NCBI RefSeq assembly: GCF_004369205.1
Contig: NZ_QFGA01000004.1
Span: 248,001-312,000, forward strand
From: Pelotomaculum schinkii
Lineage (GTDB): Bacteria; Bacillota; Desulfotomaculia; Desulfotomaculales; Pelotomaculaceae
Direction: 5' to 3'
DNA length: 64,000 bases
The notes under the pieces are model-generated. The model saw only the letters and a program-made list of their open reading frames with translations. It did not search any database and was not told the DNA's origin. Positions 39,427-48,532 of this stretch are shown here, piece by piece (position 1 is the first letter of the stretch; the number at the start of each line of letters is the position of its first letter). The translations under genes and the position numbers were made by a program.

Positions 39427-41625
39427 CTAGCATTTTGAGAGACCACAGCTTCTGCAAATCAAACATCCTTCGGCTCTTTCAAGTTTTTCTCCACATTCGC
39501 ATAACAGAGTATCGTCGACAAGGATTTCTCCGGCTCCGTTGTAATCGCTGAACTGTTTTTTCAACTCCGCTTTGATCTCGGCGATCTTATATGCGATGGC
39601 CGAGGCGCAGGACTTACCTTGTGAAAGGTTTTTGCCTTTGCCTTTGGCCAGCATGTAAGAAGGGCAGGAGTGCGTACCCTGCAGCTGCTCAACGATTTCT
39701 TCAAGGGAGATACCGCCGCGGATCGCCAGGCTGATCAGCCTGGAGGTGGCTTCCGTGTAAACCAGGCACCCGCCGTCTGAGCCGGTCGTAATGAAGGTCT
39801 CCAAAATTTCACCGCTGTCCGGTTGATAGTTGACGGTGAGATACAGCTTGCCGCAGCCTGTATCCAGACGGTGAGTCATGCCGTGGGCGCTGACCGGCCT
39901 GGGCAGTATTTCACCGCGACGGAGGACAAATTTCTCCGGCGCGTCTTCCTGCCGGCCCACGGTAACCGTACCTTCTTTACAACCGTCCCGGAAAACGGTG
40001 ATGCCTTTGAGTCCCAGACTATATGCCATTCTATAACATGTTTCAATATCTTCCGTGGTTGCGGCGCCGGGCAGATTGATGGTCTTGCTGACAGCATTAT
40101 CCACATGTTTTTGAATTTCGGCCTGCATCAAGATGTGATCCGCAGGGGCTATATCCTGCGCGCCTTTAAAAATTCGTGCGATTTCTACAGGGATCTCCTT
40201 GATCCCCTGGCAAGTGCCGCGCCGGGCGACCTCCTCCAGGATGCTGTTAGAAACGCCGTATAGTTGGCACGCTTCCAGGAATAACGGGCTGAATACTTCG
40301 AAATCCCCTGCTACATTGGTCGATTTTTTGTAAGCGACTGCAAATATCGGTTCGATGCCGTATCCCTCGCAGCCGGCCATCGTCGTCACCGAACCGGTGG
40401 GCGCAATGGTCACACAGGTACCGTTTCTAATTTTCTCTGCGGGGTGAAATTTACTGTTTTCCCATTCCGGAAAACATCCCTTTTCCTCTGCCAGTGCCCG
40501 GGAGGTATCGTTGGCTGATTGCTGCATCAGTTCGATGATTTCACCCGCGTACTTCCTGCCCTCCGCCGAATCATAGGGAAGTCCCGCTTTGATCAGTGCG
40601 TCGGCAAGACCGGTAAAGCCCAGGCCGATTTTCCGGGTAGCCCTGGTCGCTTCGGCAATCAAAGGGAACGGGTACTCGGCCACATCGATCAGGTTGTCCA
40701 AAAAACGCACGGCGATAGAGACAGTGTCTTTAAACAAAGCGCGGTTGATGCGGCCGTCTTCCGCGATCAGGCGGGCCAGGTTGACGCTCCCCAGCAAACA
40801 GGATTCGCCCGGAAACAAAGGTTGTTCACCGCAGGGATTGGTGCAGTTTAACTGTTTGTGCGGCAAGGGATTGGCTTTTTGGATGGTATCCAAAAAAATA
40901 ATCCCCGGATCGCCGCAGGCGTGCGCGGACTGGACGATTGATTGCCACAGTACGGCGGCCGGCAGCACATCATGCACTTCACCGTTAAAGATGAGCGGCC
41001 AATCTTCTCCCTGCTCGAGAGCTTGCATAAAGGCGTCCGTTACGCCAACCGATAAGTTGAAGTTGGTCAGGCCGCCATCGAGTTTGGCGTGTATAAAGTT
41101 CATAATTTCCGGGTGGTCGATGTTTAAGATGCCCATCGACGCGCCCCGGCGCACGCCGCCCTGCATGACCATATTGGAAGAGGCGTTGTAGAGCTTGATC
41201 AGTTCAACCACGCCGGAAGCTTTTCCTTTGGTCGACTGCACCAGAGAGCCCCGTGGCCTGATCGTGCTGAAGTTGTATCCCACGCCGCCGCCGGATTTGA
41301 AAACAAGGGCGGTCGACAGCAAGGTTTCATACATGGAATACAGGGTATCTTCCACTGCCAGGACAAAGCAGGCGGATGGCTGCCAGGGCCGGTCGGGTTT
41401 ACCCATGTTGGCCCAAATAGGAGTGGAAGGGACAAATAAAAGGTCCCCGATGATAGAGGCAAATTTTTCTTCCCAATGGGGTTGGGCTTCTTTTTCGGCG
41501 CTTGCCGCCACCCGGGCCAGGCGAGAAACTGCCTGCTCGAATGTTTCACAGATATGTCCTTGCTCATCTCTCAATGCGTAACGCGCGTTAAATACTTTTT
41601 GACCTGCATCCGTTAGTTGAGTCAT
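39427..41625 (-). CDS. nrdJ: adenosylcobalamin-dependent ribonucleoside-diphosphate reductase
   Basis: The 732-residue protein is a class II ribonucleotide reductase. It has a redox Cys in QPSACFVLAVEDTLYSM, the loop SGGGVGYNFSTIRPRGS, the active site NCTNPCGEQPL (thiyl Cys and Glu) followed by SVNLARLI, the phosphate site GIEPIFAVAYKKSTN and IAPTGSVTTMAGCEGYG, and a C-terminal zinc-ribbon/redox Cys cluster (CECGEKLERAEGCLICRSCG). It uses adenosylcobalamin to make deoxynucleotides without oxygen sensitivity. No B12 riboswitch is seen in the 200 bases upstream. Confidence 0.94.
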   Translation of the reverse strand: MTQLTDAGQKVFNARYALRDEQGHICETFEQAVSRLARVAASAEKEAQPHWEEKFASIIGDLLFVPSTPIWANMGKPDRPWQPSACFVLAVEDTLYSMYETLLSTALVFKSGGGVGYNFSTIRPRGSLVQSTKGKASGVVELIKLYNASSNMVMQGGVRRGASMGILNIDHPEIMNFIHAKLDGGLTNFNLSVGVTDAFMQALEQGEDWPLIFNGEVHDVLPAAVLWQSIVQSAHACGDPGIIFLDTIQKANPLPHKQLNCTNPCGEQPLFPGESCLLGSVNLARLIAEDGRINRALFKDTVSIAVRFLDNLIDVAEYPFPLIAEATRATRKIGLGFTGLADALIKAGLPYDSAEGRKYAGEIIELMQQSANDTSRALAEEKGCFPEWENSKFHPAEKIRNGTCVTIAPTGSVTTMAGCEGYGIEPIFAVAYKKSTNVAGDFEVFSPLFLEACQLYGVSNSILEEVARRGTCQGIKEIPVEIARIFKGAQDIAPADHILMQAEIQKHVDNAVSKTINLPGAATTEDIETCYRMAYSLGLKGITVFRDGCKEGTVTVGRQEDAPEKFVLRRGEILPRPVSAHGMTHRLDTGCGKLYLTVNYQPDSGEILETFITTGSDGGCLVYTEATSRLISLAIRGGISLEEIVEQLQGTHSCPSYMLAKGKGKNLSQGKSCASAIAYKIAEIKAELKKQFSDYNGAGEILVDDTLLCECGEKLERAEGCLICRSCGLSKC

Positions 41626-41829
41626 AGCCAGCCACCTTTAATCTGAATTTCCGGTAAGAATGAAGTTGGGTTTTCGATAATCCTTGCAATAAGCAGTAAA
41701 AAATTACATAATGAGTGATAATGGTTATATTATATTAATCTAAATTATAGTATGAATTGGCGCGGGGATAAAACCTTTTTTGTTTTGATTTCGGTTAATG
41801 GTCGAAAACCTGTAAAAGAGGGATAGCGG

Positions 41830-42645
41830 ATGTTGAAGATAAGGCCTTTTTTGAAATGGGCCGGCAATAAGTACCATATACTGGAACAAATCAAGGCTGT
41901 TTTGCCCAAGGGGAACCGTCTTATTGAGCCTTTTGTAGGTTCAGGGGCTGTTTTTTTAAACCTGGTTTATCAGGAATACCTGCTGTCTGATAATAACGGG
42001 GATCTGATCAATCTTTACCTGACTTTGCAGGCTGAAGGCGAGCCATTTATTAATTATTGCAAGTCTTTTTTTACTGAAGAAAATAACCGGAAAAACCGTT
42101 ATTATGGACTGCGGGAGCTCTTTAACACAACTAATGAAAACACTTTAAAAGCGGCTTTGTTTATCTATCTAAACCGGCATGGCTACAACGGGCTATGCCG
42201 CTACAATTCCAAAGGGGGATTTAATACTCCTTTTGGGCAGTATATCAAACCGAAATTTCCTGAAAAAGCCATGCAGCATTTTCTTGCTAAAGCAAAAAAT
42301 GCTGTATTTAAGGTGGCTGATTTCAGGGATATCATGAAAACAGCAAAAAAAGGCGATGTTGTTTACTGTGACCCTCCTTATGCGCCTTTGTCCGCTACTG
42401 CGAATTTTACAGCTTACAGCTCCGGTGGTTTCGGGAGCAAGGAGCAGGTTGAACTGGCGGAGTCTGCCCGGGATTTGGCCGGCAGGGGTATTCCGGTGCT
42501 GGTATCGAACCATGCTACGGAATTCATCTTAAACGCTTATAAAACTGCCAGAATAGAACGGCTTTATGTGCAGAGATTTATTAGCTGTGACGGGGCTAAC
42601 CGGGGCAAAGCCGAAGAAGTGCTGGCTTTGTTTGAAGGAGCATGA
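41830..42645 (+). CDS. Dam-type DNA adenine methyltransferase
   Basis: The 271-residue enzyme has the alpha-type N6-adenine methylase order of Dam/DpnM: PFLKWAGNKYHIL, AdoMet motif IEPFVGSGAVFLN, catalytic VVYCDPPYAPLS (DPPY) and the C-terminal NRGKAEEVLALF. Dam-type enzymes modify GATC; the true site here is an inference. No restriction gene is adjacent, so it is an orphan. ATG? The start is the TTG/ATG region at 41830 after AGAGGG. It appears complete. Confidence 0.9.
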   Translation: MLKIRPFLKWAGNKYHILEQIKAVLPKGNRLIEPFVGSGAVFLNLVYQEYLLSDNNGDLINLYLTLQAEGEPFINYCKSFFTEENNRKNRYYGLRELFNTTNENTLKAALFIYLNRHGYNGLCRYNSKGGFNTPFGQYIKPKFPEKAMQHFLAKAKNAVFKVADFRDIMKTAKKGDVVYCDPPYAPLSATANFTAYSSGGFGSKEQVELAESARDLAGRGIPVLVSNHATEFILNAYKTARIERLYVQRFISCDGANRGKAEEVLALFEGA

Positions 42646-42778
42646 ACAACATATTGACAAATGCAATATAAACACCCACATTACGTTCCCTGGGGCTGAA
42701 CCTTAATTTTCAATCGCACAAAAAATTCGAATGAATTCTCACCAGCATAGGGATGTCTTAAATTGTTGTGTGGCGTGC

Positions 42779-43795
42779 TTACTTCTCTTTATGTTCCCCG
42801 ATTTTTTTCAGCAGCAGCGGAAGCAATTCTTTTGCGTCGACAACCGCTCCGTAGTCCGATACCTGGAAAATAGGCGCTTCAGGGTCTTTGTTGATGTTGA
42901 TGATTACTTTGCTGTCTTTCATGCCGGCAATATGGTGGGTGGAGCCGGAGACGCCAAACCCGATGTAGACCTGCGGCCGTACCGTTTTCCCGCTGGTCCC
43001 GATCATGGCGTGCTCACCTTCGGCCCAACCTTCGTCAAGCGCCGGCCGGGTGCAGCCTACCGCGCCGGAGAGTGCCCCGGCGAGCTGGTTGAGATAGGGC
43101 CACGTGTCCTGTCCCACTCCCCAGCCGCCCGCCACTACCGTTGCGGCTTTTTCGAGAGGGAGCCCTGCCGGCTGCTTCTGGACAACCCGGACGGCCTTGA
43201 GCGGTGATTCATAACCGTCCAGTATCGACGCAGTCTCTTTTATGACCTCACCGGTACGGGTAGTGTCTCGATCCGGTTTTGAAAACATGCCGGGTTTGAC
43301 GCTGGCCATCTGAGGCCGCTCTATGGGGCAAAAAATATCGCCGAGGACCATGCCGCCGAAAGCGGGTACCACCTGTACCAATTCACCCCGGTCATTGATG
43401 TTCAGGTCCACGCAGTGCGCCGCAAGGCCCGTTTCCAGCTTGGCCGCCACGGTTGCAGAAAGTTCGCTGCCGCAGTAAGAGGCGCTGAAAAGGACTATTT
43501 CTGGCCGGTGTTTTTTAACCAGCTCGGTCAGCACAAGCCCGTAGGTATCATTTTGGTAAAGCTCCAGCCTCGGATCGTCAATGAAAATGACCTTGTCCGC
43601 GCCGTGGACGATAAGTTCTCCGGCCAAAATACCGGTATTGTTCCCCAGGAGTACGGCCGAGACATGTGAACCCCCTCCAAGCGCTGCAAGCTCCCGTGCT
43701 TTCCCCAAAAGTTCAAGGGTAACTTCAGCAAGCATGCTCCCGTTTTGTTCAACGATTATCCAAACCGCGCCGGGTTGTTCAGGCAAGTTTTTCAC
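42779..43795 (-). CDS. etfA: electron transfer flavoprotein alpha subunit
   Basis: The 338-residue protein has the EtfA N-terminal domain and the C-terminal FAD domain: VVAGGWGVGQDTWPYLNQLA, AVGCTRPALDEGWAE, the FAD-binding GTSGKTVRPQVYIGFGVSGS with THHIAGMKDS and IININKDPEAPIF. EtfAB accepts electrons from acyl-CoA dehydrogenases. Its partner gene etfB is 220 bases upstream, an unusually wide gap for this pair, with an acyl-CoA dehydrogenase in front. Length fits the family. Confidence 0.94.
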   Translation of the reverse strand: MKNLPEQPGAVWIIVEQNGSMLAEVTLELLGKARELAALGGGSHVSAVLLGNNTGILAGELIVHGADKVIFIDDPRLELYQNDTYGLVLTELVKKHRPEIVLFSASYCGSELSATVAAKLETGLAAHCVDLNINDRGELVQVVPAFGGMVLGDIFCPIERPQMASVKPGMFSKPDRDTTRTGEVIKETASILDGYESPLKAVRVVQKQPAGLPLEKAATVVAGGWGVGQDTWPYLNQLAGALSGAVGCTRPALDEGWAEGEHAMIGTSGKTVRPQVYIGFGVSGSTHHIAGMKDSKVIININKDPEAPIFQVSDYGAVVDAKELLPLLLKKIGEHKEK

Positions 43796-44015
43796 TTCCT
43801 TCTAGTAGAGCGTTTCCTAAAACAATATTATTGGATACTGGTTAGGGTCAGGCTACCCTCAAAATGCAGGAGCGAATTCATTCGCACAAATGTTACATTA
43901 GCTACAACAAGTTCGGCGTTGGCGCGCCGTGTGCGATTGAAATGGCGCCTACGTCACTTCAATATCTCATGGCGCCGTTCCTGCGGCATTTGAGTCTAAT
44001 CAGGAAATCGACATA
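43796..44015. repeat. palindrome-rich spacer inside etfB-etfA
   Basis: The 220-base gap contains GCGAATTCATTCGC (6-bp arms), GGCGCGCC, and two GGCGCC palindromes about 22 bases apart. EtfB and EtfA genes usually touch. It may be a short repeat insertion of REP type; no gene is seen. Confidence 0.45.
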
Positions 44016-44810
44016 CTAGGCAAGCACACCTGCATTACGCAGGATTGCCACGATTTTTCCGGCCATGTCTTCAGGGGCGCCCTCGAGCAGCTCAGCTCTT
44101 CGCCCGTGCTGCGGCATATGCAAATCTCCGGGTTGCGTTGGGGATCCGGCCAAACCGGTATTGGCCGGGGCAAGTCCCAGGTCGCCCGGCCCCCAGGTTG
44201 TAAACGGCTTATTCTGGGCCATGACAACTCCCATCAGGGTAGTGTAGCGCGGGGTGTTGATCTCTCTGGCAACACCCAGCGCCAGCGGAAGGCGGCCCTG
44301 GTATTCAACATAACCGTTCTCGATTTTAGTTTTAATTTTAATAGTGGAGGCTTCCATGCTCAGTTCGGTAACATGGTTGAGGTGGGCAAACCCCATCAAC
44401 TCACCCACCTGGGAGGGTATATGGTTTGTCCCGCCGTCGGCGCTTTCAGAACCGGTCAGGATTAAGTCAAGCTCCCCGATTTTTTTTAAGCCGGCGGCGA
44501 GGACTCTTGCTGTGGCCAGTGTATCGGCTCCGGCAAAAGCGCGGTCACTCAAAAGGTAGGCCTCATCGGCTCCCATGGCCAGACCCTCTTTTAGGGTTTC
44601 CCTGGCGTCCGGGGGGGCCATGGAAACCAGTACAACTTTGCCGCCAAGCTGCTCTTTTAATTGCAGGGCGGCCTCGACGGCGTTTTTGTCGACCGGGTTG
44701 ATGATCGTCGGGATCCCTTTGCGTTCCAGCAGTTTTGTCGCGGGGTCGATGGTTATTCTGTGGTAGTGCCCGGGGTCGGGGACCGGTTTAATACAGACTG
44801 CTATGTTCAT
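44016..44810 (-). CDS. etfB: electron transfer flavoprotein beta subunit
   Basis: The 264-residue protein matches EtfB: MNIAVCIKPVPDPGHYHRIT, then NPVDKNAVEAALQLKEQLG, LAMGADEAYLLSDRAFAG, DLILTGSESADGGTNHIPSQ and LPLALGVAREINTPRY. It binds AMP or a second FAD and carries electrons from the dehydrogenase encoded 9 bases upstream. The C-terminal tail from about 200 is longer than the catalytic core. Whether it bifurcates electrons cannot be decided by eye. Confidence 0.94.
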   Translation of the reverse strand: MNIAVCIKPVPDPGHYHRITIDPATKLLERKGIPTIINPVDKNAVEAALQLKEQLGGKVVLVSMAPPDARETLKEGLAMGADEAYLLSDRAFAGADTLATARVLAAGLKKIGELDLILTGSESADGGTNHIPSQVGELMGFAHLNHVTELSMEASTIKIKTKIENGYVEYQGRLPLALGVAREINTPRYTTLMGVVMAQNKPFTTWGPGDLGLAPANTGLAGSPTQPGDLHMPQHGRRAELLEGAPEDMAGKIVAILRNAGVLA

Positions 44811-44819
44811 TTTCCGCCA

Positions 44820-45959
44820 TCACTTTCTTAATTCTTCGCCGGCAATAATAACCTGCATGATATGTGACGTGCCGCAGCAGGGAATGGTCCCCATGGCGTC
44901 CAGCAGGTAGCGGCTGACCGGGTAATCGGCTACCAGCCCGTAACCGCCCATGAGGTCCATCGTCCTTTTAGCCGCGTTGACGGCAGCTTCCGCGGCAAAG
45001 AACTTGGCCATCGAAATTTCAGCAGTATTAGGCAGATCAGCGTCTTTCATGCCCATGGCGTTATAGGTCAGGAGCCGGGCCGCCTCGTAGTCGGTCCGGT
45101 TTTGGGCGATGAGGAACTGGATGTTGGCCAGCTTCGACAGGGGCTTGCCGTAAATTATACGCTCCTTGGCGAATTTCACCGACTCTTCCAGGCACGCCCG
45201 CAAAATTCCCACGGCAACTGCGGCTGTCCCGCCCCTGCCCATAACACCTAAAGTGCCGAGGCTGATTTTGGCGCCGTCGCCAAGTTGGCCGAGCAAATTG
45301 CTTTGCGGCAGCCGGACGTTGTTCAAAATGACTTCCCCGGTATAAGATCCGCGCAAGCCGGCCTTTTTTTCCTTGCGGCCAGGCGTGTGGCCCGGAGCGC
45401 TGCCTTCAATGATAAAAACGGAAATTTGCGGGCGGCCTTTGGCGTCTTTCCCGGTGTTAACGTTCATCACATTGACTCCCATGCAGTGAGAGTTGGTGAT
45501 GAAACACTTGCGGCCGTTTAAAACCCAGTCTCCGTCAACCAGTTGCCCGGTTGCTTTTTGTCCCGCGAAGTCCGATCCTCCCCCCGGCTCAGTGATGGAA
45601 AAACCTCCGAAAGCTCCCGAGCAGAGCATGGGCAGGTACTTCAGTTTTTGCTCCTCGCTGCCCCAGTTCATGATGGCGTAAACACCCATGTAGTGGGCTA
45701 CCAGGGTCGCGGCGAAACCGGCGGAGCGCCGTCCAACCTCTTCAAGGATAATGGCCTGTTCGATGTGCCCCAGACCTGTCCCGCCGTACCTCGTGGGTAC
45801 GAAGACCCCGTTGAAGCCAAGCTGGGCCATTTTTTTGAACAGCTCAACAGGGCAGGTGTCCTCATCGTGGATTTTCTGCGCGATGGGGGCGATTTCATTC
45901 TCAACGAAATCCCTTACTGCTTTTCTCAGTAGCTCCTGCTGTTCAGAAAGCTTTAACAT
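44820..45959 (-). CDS. acyl-CoA dehydrogenase with Glu-to-Cys at the catalytic position
   Basis: The 379-residue protein has the full acyl-CoA dehydrogenase fold: FGGFSITEPGGGSDFAGQKA (FAD/substrate site), CFITNSHCMGVNV, GLRGSYTGEVILNNVRLPQS, and the C-terminal GGYGLVADYPVSRYLLDAMG. In most members the next motif is IYEGTSEIQ with the catalytic Glu. Here it is IPCCGTSHIMQ, so the base position is Cys362 (codon 44876-44874). The base may have moved, or the enzyme may act differently. GAAAGG precedes the ATG. It heads the operon with etfB and etfA. Confidence 0.9.
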   Translation of the reverse strand: MLKLSEQQELLRKAVRDFVENEIAPIAQKIHDEDTCPVELFKKMAQLGFNGVFVPTRYGGTGLGHIEQAIILEEVGRRSAGFAATLVAHYMGVYAIMNWGSEEQKLKYLPMLCSGAFGGFSITEPGGGSDFAGQKATGQLVDGDWVLNGRKCFITNSHCMGVNVMNVNTGKDAKGRPQISVFIIEGSAPGHTPGRKEKKAGLRGSYTGEVILNNVRLPQSNLLGQLGDGAKISLGTLGVMGRGGTAAVAVGILRACLEESVKFAKERIIYGKPLSKLANIQFLIAQNRTDYEAARLLTYNAMGMKDADLPNTAEISMAKFFAAEAAVNAAKRTMDLMGGYGLVADYPVSRYLLDAMGTIPCCGTSHIMQVIIAGEELRK

Positions 45960-46224
45960 CCTTTCGCCTTCCTTTCCTATCGATTTCCTGGTTAATACGA
46001 ATAACTGCGCAAAATGTTGATCATAAGTTGAAGTAAAATTTGGTCTAATCTATTATACCATCTACAGGTAAGACGGAAACTGATTAATGTGGTGTAAGTG
46101 GGGGTTTCCGCTTTTTATATGTTATACTATTTTAGTATACAGTATAAAAGTATATTTGTTCTTGACGGGCTTATATGACTGAAAGTTATTGTATAAATGA
46201 TATTTTAAAAGTGGAGGGAAATGG
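45960..46224. promoter_or_regulatory. divergent control region of acd-etfBA and the CoA-transferase genes
   Basis: TATACT (46123-46128) and AGTATA (46134-46139) form an inverted repeat, and AGTATA recurs at 46141-46146 and 46149-46154. The cluster lies 70-100 bases before the CoA-transferase start and may be an operator serving both operons. A GGAGGG Shine-Dalgarno follows. Confidence 0.5.
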
Positions 46225-47217
46225 ATGCCTAATAAATTGATATCCATGCAGGAAGCGGTTGCCCAATACACCTGGGACGGGATGCAGTATGCCCACGGGG
46301 CTTCCCTTTCCGTCGGAGCGGATTCGCTTGCATTCGGCCGGGAAATGGTCCGGCAGGGCAGGAAAAACCTGCATGTGCTTTCCCACTGCTGCGCCCAGCA
46401 GCTGAACCTTCTGTGCGCGGCAGGGGCTGTCGACAGGATTGAAACCGCATTTTCCGGCCTTGAGGTTTACGGCTTTCCCTACGGCTTGAGAAGAGCGGTG
46501 GAAAGCGGCCGGACCGTTGTGGAGGACTATTCCAATTTAAACTTTTCATTAAGGTTATTGGCCGGCGCTATGAACTGGCCGTTTTGCCCGACCGTTTCCG
46601 GTTATGGCTCCGACCAGGAGTGGCGAAGCGCTTTTTCCCCGGAGGAATACCCCTGCGAGCGGAAAATACCGGAGGTGGTGGACCCCTTTACCGGAAAAAC
46701 GTGTCACGTCCTTTCCCCGTTAAAACCGGATGTGGCTGTGATCCATGTAACGATGGCCGACCCGGACGGCAACGCCATCATGCTCGGTACAGAATGGAAC
46801 CGCTATGAACTGTCCCGGGCGGCTAAAAAAGTCGTGCTGCAGGCCGACCTGATTGTCGACACCGGTTGTATGCGCCAATACCCCAACCTGGTGCGGATTC
46901 CCGATGTTGTGGTGGACGCGGTGGTTTATTGGCCGATGGGTGTTTGGCCGCAGTGCTCCACCGGTCTCTACGACAGCGATGAGGAGCACATGTATTATAT
47001 GAACAGCGCCATGAAGACCCCGGAAGGCTTCGCAGAGTATAAACAAAAATATATCGACAGCTACAATACCTTTGAGGAGTACCTGGAAGTAATCGGGCAG
47101 GAAAGAATCAATAAACTTCAGGACACGACCACGTGGTATCTTATGGACCCGTACCGGAAATGGATCATGAGCGATGAGGAAATCGCTAAATTAACAGATG
47201 GGAGACAGCGCGGATGA
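46225..47217 (+). CDS. CoA-transferase subunit alpha (glutaconate/3-oxoacid type)
   Basis: The 330-residue protein matches the A subunit of family I CoA-transferases of the glutaconate type: ISMQEAVAQYTWDGMQYAHG, RQGRKNLHVLSHCCAQQLNL, LAGAMNWPFCPTVSGYGSD, DPFTGKTCHVLSPLKPDVAV and HVTMADPDGNAIMLGTEWN. It moves CoA from a donor to a carboxylic acid together with the beta subunit. GGAGGG precedes the ATG. Its stop overlaps the beta-subunit start by ATGA. With the divergent acyl-CoA dehydrogenase it makes an acid-activation and oxidation module. Confidence 0.88.
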   Translation: MPNKLISMQEAVAQYTWDGMQYAHGASLSVGADSLAFGREMVRQGRKNLHVLSHCCAQQLNLLCAAGAVDRIETAFSGLEVYGFPYGLRRAVESGRTVVEDYSNLNFSLRLLAGAMNWPFCPTVSGYGSDQEWRSAFSPEEYPCERKIPEVVDPFTGKTCHVLSPLKPDVAVIHVTMADPDGNAIMLGTEWNRYELSRAAKKVVLQADLIVDTGCMRQYPNLVRIPDVVVDAVVYWPMGVWPQCSTGLYDSDEEHMYYMNSAMKTPEGFAEYKQKYIDSYNTFEEYLEVIGQERINKLQDTTTWYLMDPYRKWIMSDEEIAKLTDGRQRG

Positions 47218-47999
47218 ATTACACCAGGCAAGAAATGATGGCGATAGCTGCCGGCAGGGAAATACGCGCGGGTGAGATGGCTATCTTCGGGGTAGGCTTA
47301 AGCATGCTGGCCGGCCACTTTGCCAAGCGTAACCATGCCTTTCATATCAAAGATTTAACCGAAAGCGGCATTTACGGGGCCACTCCGGTAGGGGGGCTTC
47401 CCTGGGGTGTGGAGGATAACCGCATCTCCTCCAATGCTACCTCTTTTACCAATTGCATGGACGCGCTTGGTGTGATGGTCGCGTCCGGCAGGTGCGATGT
47501 GGGTATCATCGGCGCCGCTCAGATTGATAAGTACGGCAACGTCAATACCACGGGCTTGTGGGCAGATCCCGCCAACCCGGTGTACCTGCCGCCGAAAACC
47601 AGGCTGAGCGGCAGCGGCGGCGCGCCCGAAATTGCTTCCGGCTGCAAGCGTTACATTATTATGGCGGCGCATGAAAGGAAGAGGTTTGTTGACAAGGTGG
47701 ATTATATATCCTCACCCGGTTACCTGACCGGCGCCGCGGCCAGGGACCGGTATCATTTCCGCGGCGGCGGGCCGGCGCTGATCGTTACCACGCTGGGCAT
47801 CATGCGGCCCGATCCGGTGACCAGAGAGTTCATTCTGACAGAGTATTACCGTTCTTCCAGCATTGAAGAGATTAAGGAAAACACCGGCTGGGATTTAAAA
47901 GTCGCGCCTGACGTGAAACTGGTACCCGAGCCGACTCCCCGGGAATTGGAGAATTTAAGGGCGGTTGATAAAACGGGAATGCTCAGAAGAAAAGATTAG
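47214..47999 (+). CDS. CoA-transferase subunit beta
   Basis: The 261-residue protein matches GctB-like beta subunits: MMAIAAGREIRAGEMAIFGV, GLSMLAGHFAKRNHAF, IIGAAQIDKYGNVNTTGLWA and the conserved GSGGAPEIASGCKRYIIMAA, whose Glu lies at the active-site loop by family precedent. It completes the heterodimer with the overlapping alpha subunit. The acid substrate cannot be read from the sequence. Confidence 0.88.
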   Translation: MNYTRQEMMAIAAGREIRAGEMAIFGVGLSMLAGHFAKRNHAFHIKDLTESGIYGATPVGGLPWGVEDNRISSNATSFTNCMDALGVMVASGRCDVGIIGAAQIDKYGNVNTTGLWADPANPVYLPPKTRLSGSGGAPEIASGCKRYIIMAAHERKRFVDKVDYISSPGYLTGAAARDRYHFRGGGPALIVTTLGIMRPDPVTREFILTEYYRSSSIEEIKENTGWDLKVAPDVKLVPEPTPRELENLRAVDKTGMLRRKD

Positions 48000-48035
48000 C
48001 AAATAGCAAGAATATTCCGGATTTGACGGTGAACA

Positions 48036-48104
48036 TTGACAAACGCTAAGATTGTTTTATAATAGGTATTAGTTAGGTGTTAATTAATACACTAATATTA
48101 ATTA
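48036..48104 (+). promoter_or_regulatory. promoter and operator of the HTH/zinc-finger gene
   Basis: TTGACA (48036-48041), 16-base spacer, TATAAT (48058-48063). Downstream, TAATTAATA (48081-48089) and TATTAATTA (48096-48104) form a 9-bp inverted repeat just before the Shine-Dalgarno, in the place of a repressor site. Confidence 0.7.
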
Positions 48105-48117
48105 GAGGTACCCTAAC

Positions 48118-48468
48118 GTGAAGCAAGACGACGTTCGAAAAATTGTCCTTTCAATACTAGAGGAATATGGCTTAATTGACCCGGATAGCCAGGCCAAGGA
48201 GAGCGATTACTATTTCCCTGATGAATTAAAGTTAACCGACCGTCAAAGAGAAGCGTTGAGTCATTTGATTAGAGGACTGGGTTTACAAGCTACCGCAAAC
48301 GAAATGGGTATTTCTGTGAGTAAAGTTATCCACCATAGAAATGTTTTAATAGCTAACGGGTTTGGCTATTTGTTTAGAGGCGATAACGATATCCAGTGCC
48401 CTTTCTGCGGGCTGTTTTGCCGTTCAAAAGACGCTTTTTTTAAACATATTTACAAGCATAATAAATAG
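48118..48468 (+). CDS. HTH protein with C-terminal C2H2-like zinc finger
   Basis: The 116-residue protein joins a LuxR/sigma-4-like HTH (KLTDRQREALSHLIRGLGLQ, then ATANEMGISVSKVIHHRNVL, residues about 40-78) to a terminal finger CPFCGLFCRSKDAFFKHIYKH (Cys-x2-Cys...His-x3/4-His). The latter is an unusual C2H2 arrangement for a bacterial regulator. GTG 48118 follows AGAGGT. Its own promoter carries an inverted repeat, suggesting autoregulation. It may control the CoA-transferase genes upstream; that is inference. Confidence 0.72.
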   Translation: MKQDDVRKIVLSILEEYGLIDPDSQAKESDYYFPDELKLTDRQREALSHLIRGLGLQATANEMGISVSKVIHHRNVLIANGFGYLFRGDNDIQCPFCGLFCRSKDAFFKHIYKHNK

Positions 48469-48532
48469 TTAATTTTTGAATATTCATTTTGTTACTCACA
48501 CCTCCAAACCATTGTACCTTTTTAACCCCCTT

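Noticed and set aside
41626-41829. B12 riboswitch upstream of nrdJ
   Set aside because: The B12-box and the long paired domain are not seen; the stretch is short and AT-rich.
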